This document shows, one piece after another, positions 53,928 to 63,976 of a stretch of 64,000 bases of DNA. The DNA comes from Arcicella rosea (GTDB taxonomy: Bacteria; Bacteroidota; Bacteroidia; Cytophagales; Spirosomataceae): the NCBI RefSeq assembly GCF_014204325.1, contig NZ_JACHKT010000010.1, forward strand, positions 97,106-161,105. Reading direction: 5' to 3'. The position numbers and the translations under genes are program-made. The first letter of the stretch is position 1; each line of letters starts with the position of its first letter. A model generated the notes under the pieces. That model saw only the letters and a program-made list of their open reading frames with translations. It did not search any database and was not told where the DNA came from.

Positions 53928-55049
53928 TTACTTAACTTTAAATCCTTGACGGTAAGTTAAAAATAAACCTTCGGAATGTTCAAACGAGTGATTATTCAAA
54001 TCGAAATAAGGTTCAAACCTAAAAGTAAGCCATAAATTATCAATCAGTTTCCAGTCTTTCATAAATCTGAAAAACAATAGTTTACGTTCTTTTTCTAATT
54101 GATTCGGATTTCGGTAAACCCTTCCAATTGATTGGTACAAATCTCCACCCGCTTCGGCAAAAAAGCCGCTCGACTGCCAATAACTCAGCATCAAATTTAT
54201 CACTTTCGTTTCAGCCAATAAATTCAAATAAATTCCTGACCCTTCTGAGAAGTATGGATTATAACCCGAATTTTGGCGATAACCTAACCAATAATTCTGG
54301 GTTTTGAAACGTTGAAAAAAGCCTTCAGTTTTCAATTCAGCTTCTACTCCAAGAGCCACATTGGTATAAGTAACTACTTGATTAGTATCTTTTGAACTCG
54401 TTATTTGTCCGCCATGATGCTGTAAAGTCAACTGAACGGGCAATGAAAGCCTAAAGTTTTTATGTTGAATCAAACGCTTATTCCAAGAAAATCCTGCAAA
54501 GATTTTTTCTTGAAAATCAGAACCTTTATAAATCATTTGTTGCCAGTCTATCCAGCTATCAAAAAACGTTTTTGAAGTCCGTTTTGTATATTGAATACCA
54601 AATTCTTGGCGGTTCAAGATTACTCTTTCAAAATTTAACATTGGTTCAACCAAATGGTGATTCAGTTGTCCATCTAAATTTCCAAATAAAAACTGCGAAG
54701 AATCTTTTTGAACTTTGATGGTAAAAATTGGTTTTACACTCGTGAACTTATCATTTCCGAAATCTTTCCAAGCATAAATCCCTGCTTCAATACTTACATT
54801 GGGTGCTGGCTGATAAATAAATTTTGGAGAAAATTGATTCCCAAAAAGCGTAAATCCATCAGCAATTTTCCCGAAGTATTCATTGTTCTTCAGAAAACTA
54901 AAGCTATTGAATTGAAAATAAAGCTGTTGATTTTTGGTGGAATCAATGTGCTGGAAAGTTTCCAGATGAGTATTGTTTAACTGAGCAAAGCAATACTGAG
55001 CTGTAAACAAAAAGAGGGCAAGTAATATTTGAAAAAATCGTCTGAACAT
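53928..55049 (-). CDS. Probable outer-membrane beta-barrel of unknown function
   Basis: A 373-residue protein with a signal peptide (MFRRFFQILLALFLFTAQYC then FAQ). The sequence is rich in aromatic alternating strands: YFQFNSFSFLKNN, FIYQPAPNVSIEAGIYAW and, at the end, GLFLTYRQGFKVK. It has no recognised domain, and the pattern fits a porin-like barrel. A longer frame from 55136 puts 29 residues before the signal peptide and is rejected. It lies 45 bp upstream of the DUF4920 gene on the same strand, so the two may be co-transcribed. Confidence 0.75.
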   Translation of the reverse strand: MFRRFFQILLALFLFTAQYCFAQLNNTHLETFQHIDSTKNQQLYFQFNSFSFLKNNEYFGKIADGFTLFGNQFSPKFIYQPAPNVSIEAGIYAWKDFGNDKFTSVKPIFTIKVQKDSSQFLFGNLDGQLNHHLVEPMLNFERVILNRQEFGIQYTKRTSKTFFDSWIDWQQMIYKGSDFQEKIFAGFSWNKRLIQHKNFRLSLPVQLTLQHHGGQITSSKDTNQVVTYTNVALGVEAELKTEGFFQRFKTQNYWLGYRQNSGYNPYFSEGSGIYLNLLAETKVINLMLSYWQSSGFFAEAGGDLYQSIGRVYRNPNQLEKERKLLFFRFMKDWKLIDNLWLTFRFEPYFDLNNHSFEHSEGLFLTYRQGFKVK

Positions 55050-55248
55050 TTGTGAGCAAAGTACTTTAAATTGCTGAAAATTTGGTAATTTCACCATTAA
55101 AAATTTTGAATTCGGGTATTGAGTTCTACTAATCAATGACAGAAAAAAATAGTCTTTGATTCCCTATTGCTAATTGTTTTTCAACAAAATTTCAATAACT
55201 CAGCTTGATTCCCCGAATTAAAACCAAAATTTAACCTAAAAATCCAAC

Positions 55249-56325
55249 ATGGCAAAACAACAAGCGGAGGCAACAAATCCTGTCAACGAAAAATTAAAAG
55301 CATTACAAACAACACTCGAAAAATTAGACAAAGCATACGGAAAAGGTACAGTAATGCGTTTGTCGGATACTAAAGTACTTGACGTTCCCGTGATTTCGAC
55401 AGGATCATTAGGGCTAGACTTAGCACTTGGTGTTGGTGGTGTACCCCGTGGAAGAGTCATCGAAATCTACGGCCCAGAATCTTCTGGTAAAACTACTTTA
55501 ACGATGCACTGCATCGCCGAAGCACAAAAAGCAGGTGGTTTAGCTGCTTTTATTGATGCGGAACATGCTTTTGATAAAGGTTATGCTGAAAAATTAGGCA
55601 TTGATACGGCGAATTTATTGATTTCACAACCTGATAGTGGTGAACAAGCTTTGGAAATTGCTGAACAATTAATTTCATCAGGTGCGATTGATATTTGTGT
55701 GATTGACTCTGTGGCTGCACTTGTTCCAAAAGCTGAACTAGAAGGCGACATGGGCGATTCTAAAATGGGTCTGCAAGCTCGTTTAATGTCACAAGCACTT
55801 CGTAAATTAACTGGGGTTATTAACAGAACTGGCTGTTGCTGTATTTTTATCAACCAATTGCGTGATAAAATCGGCGTAATGTTTGGTAGCCCAGAAACAA
55901 CTACAGGTGGTAACGCTTTGAAATTCTATGCTTCTGTTCGTTTGGATATTCGTAGAATTGGTCAAATCAAAGACGGTGACAACGTAATCGGTAACCGTAC
56001 TCGTGTAAAAGTTGTTAAAAACAAAGTTGCTCCTCCGTTCAAAGTAGTTGAATTCGACATCATGTATGGCGAAGGAATTTCTAAAGCTGGTGAAGTACTT
56101 GATTTAGCGGTTGACATGGAAGTGGTGAAAAAATCAGGTTCATGGTTTAGCTATGGCACAAACCGTTTAGGACAAGGTCGTGACGGCGTGAAAGAAATGC
56201 TAAAAGATAATCCAGATTTATTGGAAGAACTTGAAAACAAAATCAAGGAAAAAATCAAAGGCGACGAAAAAGCATTACTCGATACCCAAGAACCTAATAT
56301 CGCTGATGATGGCGAATTAGAATAA
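55249..56325 (+). CDS. recA: Recombinase RecA
   Basis: RecA forms filaments on single-stranded DNA for homologous recombination and SOS control. The 358-residue protein has Walker [11 protein letters not shown] (75-84), the MAW segment, Walker [12 protein letters not shown], loop L1 region [19 protein letters not shown] and loop L2 region [19 protein letters not shown]. The C-terminus is acidic. It is followed by a strong terminator and stands alone. Confidence 0.98.
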   Translation: MAKQQAEATNPVNEKLKALQTTLEKLDKAYGKGTVMRLSDTKVLDVPVISTGSLGLDLALGVGGVPRGRVIEIYGPESSGKTTLTMHCIAEAQKAGGLAAFIDAEHAFDKGYAEKLGIDTANLLISQPDSGEQALEIAEQLISSGAIDICVIDSVAALVPKAELEGDMGDSKMGLQARLMSQALRKLTGVINRTGCCCIFINQLRDKIGVMFGSPETTTGGNALKFYASVRLDIRRIGQIKDGDNVIGNRTRVKVVKNKVAPPFKVVEFDIMYGEGISKAGEVLDLAVDMEVVKKSGSWFSYGTNRLGQGRDGVKEMLKDNPDLLEELENKIKEKIKGDEKALLDTQEPNIADDGELE

Positions 56326-56363
56326 ATTTCATTTTTCAGCTAAAACAATCATTGTTTTGCATT

Positions 56364-56397
56364 AAAAAGGAGAAAATCAGCTGATTTTCTCCTTTTT
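56364..56397 (+). terminator. Terminator after recA
   Basis: A perfect 34-bp palindrome (AAAAAGGAGAAAATCAG with its complement) ends in T8. It lies 39 nt after the recA stop. Confidence 0.9.
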
Positions 56398-56456
56398 TTT
56401 ATTACTTTCATTAGAAATTCTAAATCGCACTTCATTATTTAACACTAACCATTAGA

Positions 56457-58070
56457 ATGTCTGAACACAAAAAACGTAGAAAAGTAGAAATTTGCCATAA
56501 CTGCCATACAATTTTAAAACCTGAAGACAATTTTTGTCCCAATTGTGGGCAAGAAAATCATGATTTGAAAGTACCAGTTGGTCATTTAATTTTTGAAGTA
56601 GTTGAAGGCTTCACTCATCTTGATACAAAACTATTTAATACCTTACATGCTATCTTTCTTCATCCGGGAAAAATTACAAAAGATTTTCTTGAAGGAAGAA
56701 GAGGAAGATACATTCCTCCTATCCGCCTTTACTTTTTGGCTTCATTTCTTTTTTTCTTACTCTTAGGTTTTATGATTGATACTGCTATTGAAAAAGGGCA
56801 AAATGGCTTTTTTGATGGTGTAATTGATGGCGTTTCTGAATCAAAAAGTAAGGGTGAAAAAGAAAGTCAAAAAAGATTGAAGAAAGCTAAAAAAGCCTTA
56901 AAAGATATAAAATCATCAGCCGATACCAATGGTTTATATAATGCTGAACAAGAATTAAAAGATGTAAGAAGTGATATAAAAGATTTGGAGGATCTGGATG
57001 AACAAACTAAAGATATACAAAAGAAAACAAATGGTTGGATAGACTTTGTGGATATTGATGCTGATGAAATTTTGGATGAAATGAACATTCAAAATGACGA
57101 TACTTTAAGAAAGTTAATAGAAAAGTTACCAGAAAATAAACAACGCCAAAGATTGATTGCCATTCAAAAGCAAATTGTTCTGGATACTGTAAATACAGTA
57201 GAATTGAGTGATGTTACTAACGAAATGAGTCAATATTTCACAGAAACGATTGGTACTAAAAGTCAATTAAAGTACGTATTGAGGCTTCATTCTTTGAAAA
57301 ATAATGCTTTGCTGAAAGTCCAATATTTTCAGGATACTATTATTACCATAAAAGGAAGTGATGGTGGCGTGGAAAATAAAGCGTATAAACAAAGAATCTT
57401 AAAAATGTCAGACACTGAATTAGATAGTCTGATTACTCATAGAAAAAAAGCAGGAAGAGAAAACAACAACTTTTTTGGTTTGATTGCACTAGAAAGAGGT
57501 TTTTTGAGAAATGTAACACATTATGAATTAGCTTTTGAAGAAGATGCTGAAGCAGCAATTCAAGAGATTACTCATTTTGGGATTGGAGTATTCTCATTAA
57601 TGATGTTTATTTTAATGCCAATTGTAGCAATTCTATTAAAGTTTCTTTACAGCAAACGTTCGCATAGTTTTTTCACTTATCCATTTAGACTTTTGCGTTA
57701 CTTATTGGATTTTGTACTGTATTTAATTAGTTTCAGAAAAATAAGAAGGTATCAAAAGATTCCCAATATTTTAGAAGGACACACTCGCTATTATTATGAA
57801 CATCTCATTTTTTCGATTCACATTCACAGCGTGCTATTTTTAATGATTGTTATTTTTGTAGGTGGGGGCGTATTTTTCGGATATTGGAAAGAAGCTTTAT
57901 CAGCCACAATGCTCGGCTTCTTTATTTACTTTATTGTAGCACTGAAAGTGGTTTATCGACAAAGAATCATCAAAACAATTTTTAAATCTTTCATTTTATT
58001 CGTTCTTTATATCATTTCATTCTTTACAATTCTGAGTATTACTGGAGCAATTAAATTTGCCTTATCATAA
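56457..58070 (+). CDS. DUF3667 membrane protein with N-terminal zinc ribbon
   Basis: A 537-residue protein beginning with a zinc ribbon (CHNCHTILKPEDNFCPNCGQ, two CxxC knuckles). A segment of DUF3667 type follows: HLDTKLFNTLHAIFLHPGKITKDFLEGRRGRYIPPIRLYFL. Then comes the first transmembrane helix (about 93-113). A charged helical insertion of more than 200 residues precedes at least four C-terminal helices. The insertion makes it longer than typical family members. The function is unknown. It converges on the gene at 58107, and its stop lies in the shared terminator. Confidence 0.85.
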   Translation: MSEHKKRRKVEICHNCHTILKPEDNFCPNCGQENHDLKVPVGHLIFEVVEGFTHLDTKLFNTLHAIFLHPGKITKDFLEGRRGRYIPPIRLYFLASFLFFLLLGFMIDTAIEKGQNGFFDGVIDGVSESKSKGEKESQKRLKKAKKALKDIKSSADTNGLYNAEQELKDVRSDIKDLEDLDEQTKDIQKKTNGWIDFVDIDADEILDEMNIQNDDTLRKLIEKLPENKQRQRLIAIQKQIVLDTVNTVELSDVTNEMSQYFTETIGTKSQLKYVLRLHSLKNNALLKVQYFQDTIITIKGSDGGVENKAYKQRILKMSDTELDSLITHRKKAGRENNNFFGLIALERGFLRNVTHYELAFEEDAEAAIQEITHFGIGVFSLMMFILMPIVAILLKFLYSKRSHSFFTYPFRLLRYLLDFVLYLISFRKIRRYQKIPNILEGHTRYYYEHLIFSIHIHSVLFLMIVIFVGGGVFFGYWKEALSATMLGFFIYFIVALKVVYRQRIIKTIFKSFILFVLYIISFFTILSITGAIKFALS

Positions 58071-58114
58071 AAACTAAAAGGGTTGAGATTTTGAATCTCA
58101 ACCCTTTTAGTTTT
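58070..58114. terminator. Shared terminator overlapping both convergent genes
   Basis: A perfect 21-bp stem (58070-58090 with 58094-58114) has a 3-nt loop. It begins at the last base of the DUF3667 gene and includes the stop codon and last codons of the minus-strand gene at 58107. Confidence 0.93.
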
Positions 58115-58400
58115 TCTTCTCTCGAACCACTTGTAATTTAAACGGTGGATTATCAGAAGCATCTAGCAAAGAATTTACAACATTCTTAATTTTTGCAAAA
58201 AGACTTTTGGGTTTAGTAGTATCGCCAGAAGATTTGAAATCATTCATCACAAATTTGATTTTCAGTTTTCCTTTTGGATTATCTAACATCAAATTTTTTT
58301 GTTTCAGAGGCATCAGTTCAATAGGATTAATATCATCTGCCAAAGTACTTGTACAAAACGAAATTATAAACAATAAAGCCAAGAGTATATTTCTTTTCAT
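58107..58400 (-). CDS. Small secreted protein of unknown function
   Basis: A 97-residue protein with a signal peptide ending FCTSTLA. The mature 77 residues are lysine-rich and strand-like (KGKLKIKFVMNDFK, PPFKLQVVREKKN). There is no recognised family and no partner gene. The gene end is embedded in the terminator stem at 58070-58114, which supports it being a real unit. Confidence 0.65.
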   Translation of the reverse strand: MKRNILLALLFIISFCTSTLADDINPIELMPLKQKNLMLDNPKGKLKIKFVMNDFKSSGDTTKPKSLFAKIKNVVNSLLDASDNPPFKLQVVREKKN

Positions 58401-58469
58401 AAAACTGAAGTTGAAGAGCTGAATAGTAAAACAAAAATACGATTTGAAGACTATTTTACAAGGTAATCC

Positions 58470-58516
58470 AACAAAAAAGCCCGAAGAAATTGAAAAAATC
58501 TTCGGGCTTTTTTGTT
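58470..58516 (-). terminator. Terminator after dnaA
   Basis: A perfect 18-bp stem (58470-58487 with 58499-58516) has an 11-nt loop. The stem includes an A6/T6 run, giving a T-run on the minus strand just after the dnaA stop. Confidence 0.9.
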
Positions 58517-58522
58517 ATATTT

Positions 58523-59968
58523 TTAGTTTTTAACTCTCACTCTGTTAAAATATTTATATAACTTCTGCATCGTTTTCTCTACTTCTTTGTCAGTCTCAAG
58601 CATGATACTGATTGTTTGTACCGCATGAATTACCGTACTGTGGTCTCTCCCACCGAAATGATAACCAATTGATTTTAAAGGCAAATTGGTAAATTCTTTC
58701 ATTAAGTACATCGCAATTTGACGTGGGAAAACCGTTTCTTTTTTACGACTTTTACTTTTCAAATCCGACATATTTACGTCAAAATGGCTTGTTACTGCAT
58801 CTAAAATAGAATCAACCGTTACTTCTTTTTCATTATCGACAACGATATTTTTCAAAGTAGTTCTAGCCAAATCCATATCAATTTCCTTTCGGTTCAGCGA
58901 AGCGTGTGCCATTAATGAAACAATAACACCTTCCATTTCACGCACGTTGGTATCAATACTGTGGGCTAAATATTCAATTACTTTATCTTCAATATAAATA
59001 CCATCAGCTTGAAGTTTCTTCTGTAAGATAGCAATTCTTGTTTCAAAATCTGGTTGCTGAACGTCAGCAGTTAATCCCCATTTAAAACGTGAAAGTAAAC
59101 GATCTTGCATACCTGCCAATTCTCTTGGTGCTCTATCAGACGACATAATAATTTGCTTACCCGACTGATGTAAATGGTTAAAAATATGGAAGAATGATTC
59201 TTGCGTTTTTTCTTTTCCTGCTAAAAACTGTACATCATCAATAATTAAACAATCTACTTGCATATAAAAATTGGTAAATGCCTGTAGCGTATTATTTTTG
59301 ATAGCGTTGATAAATTGATTACAGAATTTTTCAGAAGTAACGTATAAAACAAACTTATTGGCTTGCGTATTTTTGATATAGTTTCCAATAGCTTGAATCA
59401 AGTGCGTTTTACCCAAACCTACACTTCCGTAAATCATCAAAGGGTTGAATGAAGTAACACCTGGTCTTTGTGCTACCGCTAAACCCGCTGAACGTCCTAA
59501 ACGATTACAATCTCCTTCTACAAAATTATCGAAGGTATAATGTGCGTTTAAATAAGAATCCAAATCCAAAGAATCCAAATCTTTTAATTGAAATGGACTT
59601 TCGTATAAAGTTGGTTCTGGTTTGCGTTGTTGAGCTGCTACTGGAACGGATGATTTTTGATTTGGAATATTATAAGTTATCGGTGGGTTTTTCTTGTCTC
59701 CTTTATCAACTATAATTGAGTACTCTAGCATTCCATTTTTTCCTAAAGTAAAATCAATTGCTTTACGAAGCACATGGATATAGTTTTCCTCAAGCCATTC
59801 ATAAAAGAATTGGCTTGGCACCTGTATAGAAAGAGTTTGATTACTTACATTCAGGGGTATGATAGGTTCAAACCAAGTTTTAAAACTTTGTTCGTTGATA
59901 TCGTTATGTATAATCTCAAGGCACTTTGACCAAACTTGCCTTGCTTGAAGTTGAGATGTTGAATGCAT
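58523..59968 (-). CDS. dnaA: Chromosomal replication initiator DnaA
   Basis: DnaA binds DnaA boxes at oriC and melts the origin. The 481-residue protein has domain I (about 1-80, WFEPIIPLNVSNQTLSIQVPS) and a short linker. The AAA+ domain has Walker A GSVGLGKTHL (181-190), Walker B CLIIDDVQFLAGKE and sensor segment LSRFKWGLTADVQ. Domain IV carries the DnaA signature GGRDHSTVIHAVQTI. No dnaN or clear cluster of DnaA boxes is adjacent, so oriC is not evident here. Confidence 0.98.
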   Translation of the reverse strand: MHSTSQLQARQVWSKCLEIIHNDINEQSFKTWFEPIIPLNVSNQTLSIQVPSQFFYEWLEENYIHVLRKAIDFTLGKNGMLEYSIIVDKGDKKNPPITYNIPNQKSSVPVAAQQRKPEPTLYESPFQLKDLDSLDLDSYLNAHYTFDNFVEGDCNRLGRSAGLAVAQRPGVTSFNPLMIYGSVGLGKTHLIQAIGNYIKNTQANKFVLYVTSEKFCNQFINAIKNNTLQAFTNFYMQVDCLIIDDVQFLAGKEKTQESFFHIFNHLHQSGKQIIMSSDRAPRELAGMQDRLLSRFKWGLTADVQQPDFETRIAILQKKLQADGIYIEDKVIEYLAHSIDTNVREMEGVIVSLMAHASLNRKEIDMDLARTTLKNIVVDNEKEVTVDSILDAVTSHFDVNMSDLKSKSRKKETVFPRQIAMYLMKEFTNLPLKSIGYHFGGRDHSTVIHAVQTISIMLETDKEVEKTMQKLYKYFNRVRVKN

Positions 59969-60285
59969 GTTATAATCTATATTGGCGGCTCAAGAAAAGC
60001 ACTTTTACTAAATATTTGATTTTCAAACGATTAGCTATTTAGCTGAAAATCTATATTTCATTTCCCCAAAAGGATGGCAAAAATAGTGAATTTTATTGGA
60101 GAGAAAAACCAATTTCGTTTCATTCTCAATTAAAATAATTTAAAAAATAATATATCAGCTTTTTTCTTGGGATAATCCAACAAGATAAGCCTATTTGGTA
60201 ACTTTCCTTGTTTTTTTGTTTTGAAAAATCTAAATTCATAAATTTGACTAACTTTGAAAAGTTAAATATTTCAGAAAATACTATT
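59969..60285. other. Divergent dnaA-mutA intergenic region
   Basis: 317 bp, very AT-rich, with no gene seen. It must contain the dnaA promoter and the mutA promoter. TTGGGATAATCCAA at about 60166 is a near-palindrome, but it is not a DnaA box (TTATCCACA), and no box cluster was found. Confidence 0.5.
60249..60256 (+). promoter_or_regulatory. Possible -7 element for mutA
   Basis: TAACTTTG at 60249-60256 exactly fits TAnnTTTG and is about 30 nt before the mutA ATG. The nearest TTG upstream is about 25 bp away, longer than the usual spacer. Confidence 0.4.
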
Positions 60286-61668
60286 ATGGCGAATCAACTT
60301 TTTAATGAATTTCATGCTCATACAAAAGAGCAATGGAAACAACAGGCCGTCAAAGAATTAAAAGGTAAAAACTTTGACGAAATGATGGTCTGGAATATTG
60401 ACAAGAATATCCAGATTGAACCATACTATGCTTCTGAAGAGATTGATTTACAATCTACGAAAAACATACAACAAGCTCAAAACCAAAGAGTTAACTCTAA
60501 TTGGAACTATCGAGAAATTGTTAGATATTCATCAGAAAAAGAGACTAATTCATTGATTTACAAACTATTAAGACAGGGTGTTGATTCTTTTCTGATTGAC
60601 TTAAGCGACGTGTTATTTTATAATGTTGAAATTAAGAAATTGTTGCACAATTTCAAACTATCTGATACACCCTTTTTTTTTAAAGTAGAAAATCAAGCTT
60701 TAGATTTAGTAAATGAGTTACAAAATTTTGCACCTTATCAATGGAAAGGAGGAATCATTAACGATGCTTTTGGAAGATGGATGAACACTGGAAATTGGGA
60801 CGAAAACCATTGGCAAGACAGTGCCGAACTTATTAGAAAAGTACAAAATTCACCTCAATTCAAAGTACTCCATTTTTCTAGCCATCACTTCCATAATTCA
60901 GGAGCAAATGTGGCTCAAGAATTAGCTTTTGTATTAGCACAAGCCATTGAAACGATTGACAAATTGAGTCAAGAAGGAATAGAAGTAAAAGACATTCTCA
61001 AAAATATTGAATTTTCTATTTCGATTGGCACCAATTATTTTGTTGAAATCGCAAAGTTAAGAGCCTTAAAATTTCTCTGGGAAAAAATACTTTTAGAGGC
61101 TTATGGTTTTGATATTTCTTTGACAAATACTACTTCATTTCATTGTCAAACATCCTCATATTATCATTCAGAGATTACACCACATTGCAATTTACTGAGA
61201 ACAACTACTGAAGCAATGTCTGCCATTATTGGAGGCTGTGATGCTATCAGTATTCTACCTTTCGATAAAAATAATGATGATTTTGGACAGCGAATTGCCC
61301 GAAATATTTCTATCATTTTAAAAGAAGAAAGCTATTTCGATAAAGTAACTGATCCATCAGCAGGTAGCTATTTTATAGAAAGTCTGACACTAGAAATTGC
61401 GGAAGAAGCTTTAAAAATATTAGAAGAAGTAGAAGCAATTGGAGGAATAATAGAAGCCTTCAAGCAAGGTTTTATTCAAAAAGAAATCCGTGCTGAAAAT
61501 AGCCAAAAACAGGACGATTTACAGGCAAATAAATACATCATGGTTGGGGTGAATAAATTCAGATTAGATGAAAAACCGTTTCTTAAAACACTTGAAAGTA
61601 CTCCAATAAAACATTCTGATTTGGAATTATTACCAAACTTACGTTTATCTGAAAGCTTTGAAGTTTAA
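60286..61668 (+). CDS. mutA: Methylmalonyl-CoA mutase small subunit
   Basis: The 460-residue non-catalytic subunit pairs with MutB to interconvert succinyl-CoA and methylmalonyl-CoA in propionate metabolism. It starts [17 protein letters not shown], a typical MutA N-terminus, and contains the TIM-barrel segments [20 protein letters not shown] and [20 protein letters not shown]. The C-terminal cobalamin-binding domain is missing entirely, which makes it shorter than the actinobacterial subunit. An upstream ATG at 60208 adds 26 unrelated residues and is rejected. mutB starts 11 nt after its stop, one operon. Confidence 0.93.
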   Translation: MANQLFNEFHAHTKEQWKQQAVKELKGKNFDEMMVWNIDKNIQIEPYYASEEIDLQSTKNIQQAQNQRVNSNWNYREIVRYSSEKETNSLIYKLLRQGVDSFLIDLSDVLFYNVEIKKLLHNFKLSDTPFFFKVENQALDLVNELQNFAPYQWKGGIINDAFGRWMNTGNWDENHWQDSAELIRKVQNSPQFKVLHFSSHHFHNSGANVAQELAFVLAQAIETIDKLSQEGIEVKDILKNIEFSISIGTNYFVEIAKLRALKFLWEKILLEAYGFDISLTNTTSFHCQTSSYYHSEITPHCNLLRTTTEAMSAIIGGCDAISILPFDKNNDDFGQRIARNISIILKEESYFDKVTDPSAGSYFIESLTLEIAEEALKILEEVEAIGGIIEAFKQGFIQKEIRAENSQKQDDLQANKYIMVGVNKFRLDEKPFLKTLESTPIKHSDLELLPNLRLSESFEV

Positions 61669-61679
61669 AAGCCAAAACC

Positions 61680-63809
61680 ATGAGACCAAACATATCCAAG
61701 ATAAAACTAACTAAAGCAAGTAAAGAAGAGGAAAGTAAAACATCCTCAGCTAAACAAAATTGGCGTTCACCTGAAGGAATTTCTGTTAAATCATACTTTA
61801 CTTTCGATGATATAAAAGAAGCAGAACATCTTGGTTTTGGAGCTGGCTTGTCTCCTTTTCTCCGAGGGCCTTATGCCACAATGTACACGCAACAACCTTG
61901 GACGATTCGCCAGTATGCTGGGTTTTCTACAGCAGAAGAATCAAATGCTTTTTATCAAAAAAATTTAGCTGCTGGACAAAAAGGACTGTCTGTCGCTTTC
62001 GATTTGGCAACGCACAGAGGTTATGATTCTGACCATCCAAGAGTAACTGGCGATGTCGGAAAAGCGGGAGTAGCCATTGATTCTGTTGAAGATATGAAAA
62101 TACTTTTCGACCAGATTCCATTAGATGAAATGTCGGTTTCGATGACGATGAATGGCGCTGTTTTGCCCATTATGGCATTTTATATTGTTGCGGCTGAAGA
62201 ACAAGGAGTATCGCCTGAAAAACTATCTGGAACAATTCAGAATGATATTTTAAAGGAATTTATGGTTCGGAATACTTATATCTATCCGCCAATTCCTTCG
62301 ATGCGAATCATTGCTGATATTTTTGCTTACACGGCTAAAAATATGCCTAAATTCAATTCTATTTCCATATCGGGCTACCACATGCAAGAAGCTGGTGCAA
62401 CCGCAGATTTAGAATTAGCCTACACATTAGCCGACGGATTAGAATATTTAAGAACGGGGATTAAAGCGGGTTTGGATATTGATAATTTTGCTCCAAGATT
62501 ATCATTTTTCTGGGCAATTGGTATGAATCACTTCATGGAAATTGCTAAAATGCGTGCTGGAAGATTATTATGGGCGAAAATTGTCAAGAAGTTTAACCCT
62601 AAAAACGATAAATCTTTGATGCTAAGAACGCATTGTCAAACTTCTGGCTGGTCGCTTACTGAACAAGACCCATTCAATAACGTTACTCGTACTTGTATAG
62701 AAGCCATGGCGGCAACTTTAGGGCATACTCAAAGTTTGCATACTAATTCTTTGGATGAAGCCATCGCTTTACCGACAGATTTTTCTGCCAGAATTGCCCG
62801 TAATACGCAATTATATATTCAGTATGAAACCAATATCACCAAAGTAATTGACCCTTGGGGTGGTTCATATTATGTTGAATATTTGACCCAAGAATTAGTT
62901 AAAAAAGCTTGGAAACTCATTGAAGAAGTAGAAGAATTGGGCGGAATGGCAAAAGCGATTGAAACAGGTTTACCTAAAATGAGAATCGAAGAAGCAGCAG
63001 CAAGAAAACAAGCTAGAATCGATTCTGGGAAAGATATTATTGTAGGCGTAAATCGCTTTAAAATTGATACAGAAACAGCTTTAGAAGTACGTGATGTTGA
63101 TAACCAAGCGGTGAGACTTTCACAAATTGAAAGATTAAATAATATAAAAGCAAGCAGAAATACGATTGCAGTTCAGAATGCTTTAGAAAAATTGACTCAA
63201 TCAGCTAAAACTGGAGAAGGTAATTTACTTCAATTGGCTGTTGAGGCTGCACGATTAAGAGCTACTTTAGGTGAAATTTCAGATGCCTTGGAAATTGTAT
63301 TTAGCAGACATAAAGCTATCATCCGCTCCATTTCAGGAGTCTATTCAGCAGAAGTGACAGACGACGAAAATTTCAGAATTGCCCGAGAAATGGCAAATGA
63401 ATTTGCTAATCTAGAAGGAAGAAGACCTAGAATAATGGTCGCTAAAATGGGACAAGACGGTCATGACCGTGGTGCAAAGGTAATTGCAACGAGTTTTGCC
63501 GATTTAGGTTTTGATGTAGATATTACACCACTCTTTCAAACGCCTGAAGAAGTAGCCAAACAAGCCGTTGAAAATGATGTACATGTAGTTGGAGCTTCAA
63601 GTTTAGCGGCTGGACATAAAACTTTAATTCCTCAATTGATTGAAGAACTAAAAAAATACGGTCGAGAAGATATTATGGTAATTGCTGGCGGAGTTATTCC
63701 TGCACAAGATTATCAATTTTTGTACGATGCAGGTGTTTCAGGTGTTTTTGGTCCAGGAACTGTAATTTCTATCGCTGCTCAGAAAATTTTAAAAGAACTA
63801 ATTGAGTGA
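61680..63809 (+). CDS. mutB: Methylmalonyl-CoA mutase catalytic (large) subunit
   Basis: The 709-residue cobalamin-dependent mutase subunit. The barrel domain shows [20 protein letters not shown] and [20 protein letters not shown]. The C-terminal cobalamin domain has the ligand motif [13 protein letters not shown], with the cobalt-coordinating histidine at residue 595, then [14 protein letters not shown] and the GGVIP box. The length is normal. The reaction is reversible and can serve propionyl-CoA degradation or formation. MeaB, the chaperone, and the epimerase are not in the window. Confidence 0.97.
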   Translation: MRPNISKIKLTKASKEEESKTSSAKQNWRSPEGISVKSYFTFDDIKEAEHLGFGAGLSPFLRGPYATMYTQQPWTIRQYAGFSTAEESNAFYQKNLAAGQKGLSVAFDLATHRGYDSDHPRVTGDVGKAGVAIDSVEDMKILFDQIPLDEMSVSMTMNGAVLPIMAFYIVAAEEQGVSPEKLSGTIQNDILKEFMVRNTYIYPPIPSMRIIADIFAYTAKNMPKFNSISISGYHMQEAGATADLELAYTLADGLEYLRTGIKAGLDIDNFAPRLSFFWAIGMNHFMEIAKMRAGRLLWAKIVKKFNPKNDKSLMLRTHCQTSGWSLTEQDPFNNVTRTCIEAMAATLGHTQSLHTNSLDEAIALPTDFSARIARNTQLYIQYETNITKVIDPWGGSYYVEYLTQELVKKAWKLIEEVEELGGMAKAIETGLPKMRIEEAAARKQARIDSGKDIIVGVNRFKIDTETALEVRDVDNQAVRLSQIERLNNIKASRNTIAVQNALEKLTQSAKTGEGNLLQLAVEAARLRATLGEISDALEIVFSRHKAIIRSISGVYSAEVTDDENFRIAREMANEFANLEGRRPRIMVAKMGQDGHDRGAKVIATSFADLGFDVDITPLFQTPEEVAKQAVENDVHVVGASSLAAGHKTLIPQLIEELKKYGREDIMVIAGGVIPAQDYQFLYDAGVSGVFGPGTVISIAAQKILKELIE

Positions 63810-63822
63810 TGAATGATGAATG

Positions 63823-63903
63823 TTGAGTGAGGAGTTTGTTTGAAAAATAGTATTTTAAATTCCAAATTGTTCAGTACTTAACATCTCAAAACTCCTCACT
63901 CAA
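63823..63903. repeat. Inverted repeat after mutB
   Basis: TTGAGTGAGGAGTTT (63823-63837) pairs perfectly with AAACTCCTCACTCAA (63889-63903) around a 51-nt AT-rich loop. Short words such as gatgaatgatgaatg precede it. It is similar in style to the repeats at 8981, 17055 and 22411. Confidence 0.8.
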
Positions 63904-63947
63904 TATTGGCTTTCCTTGAAAATTGTTTTTCAATATTCATTCATAAT

Positions 63948-63976
63948 AAAATCCACTCATATTCTGGGTGGATTTT
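63948..63976 (+). terminator. Terminator of the mutAB operon
   Basis: AAAATCCAC (63948-63956) pairs with GTGGATTTT (63968-63976) around an 11-nt loop, followed by T. It lies about 140 nt after the mutB stop. Confidence 0.7.

Noticed and set aside
59969..60285. Replication origin upstream of dnaA
   Set aside because: No cluster of TTATCCACA-like boxes, no dnaN nearby and no 13-mer repeats were seen.
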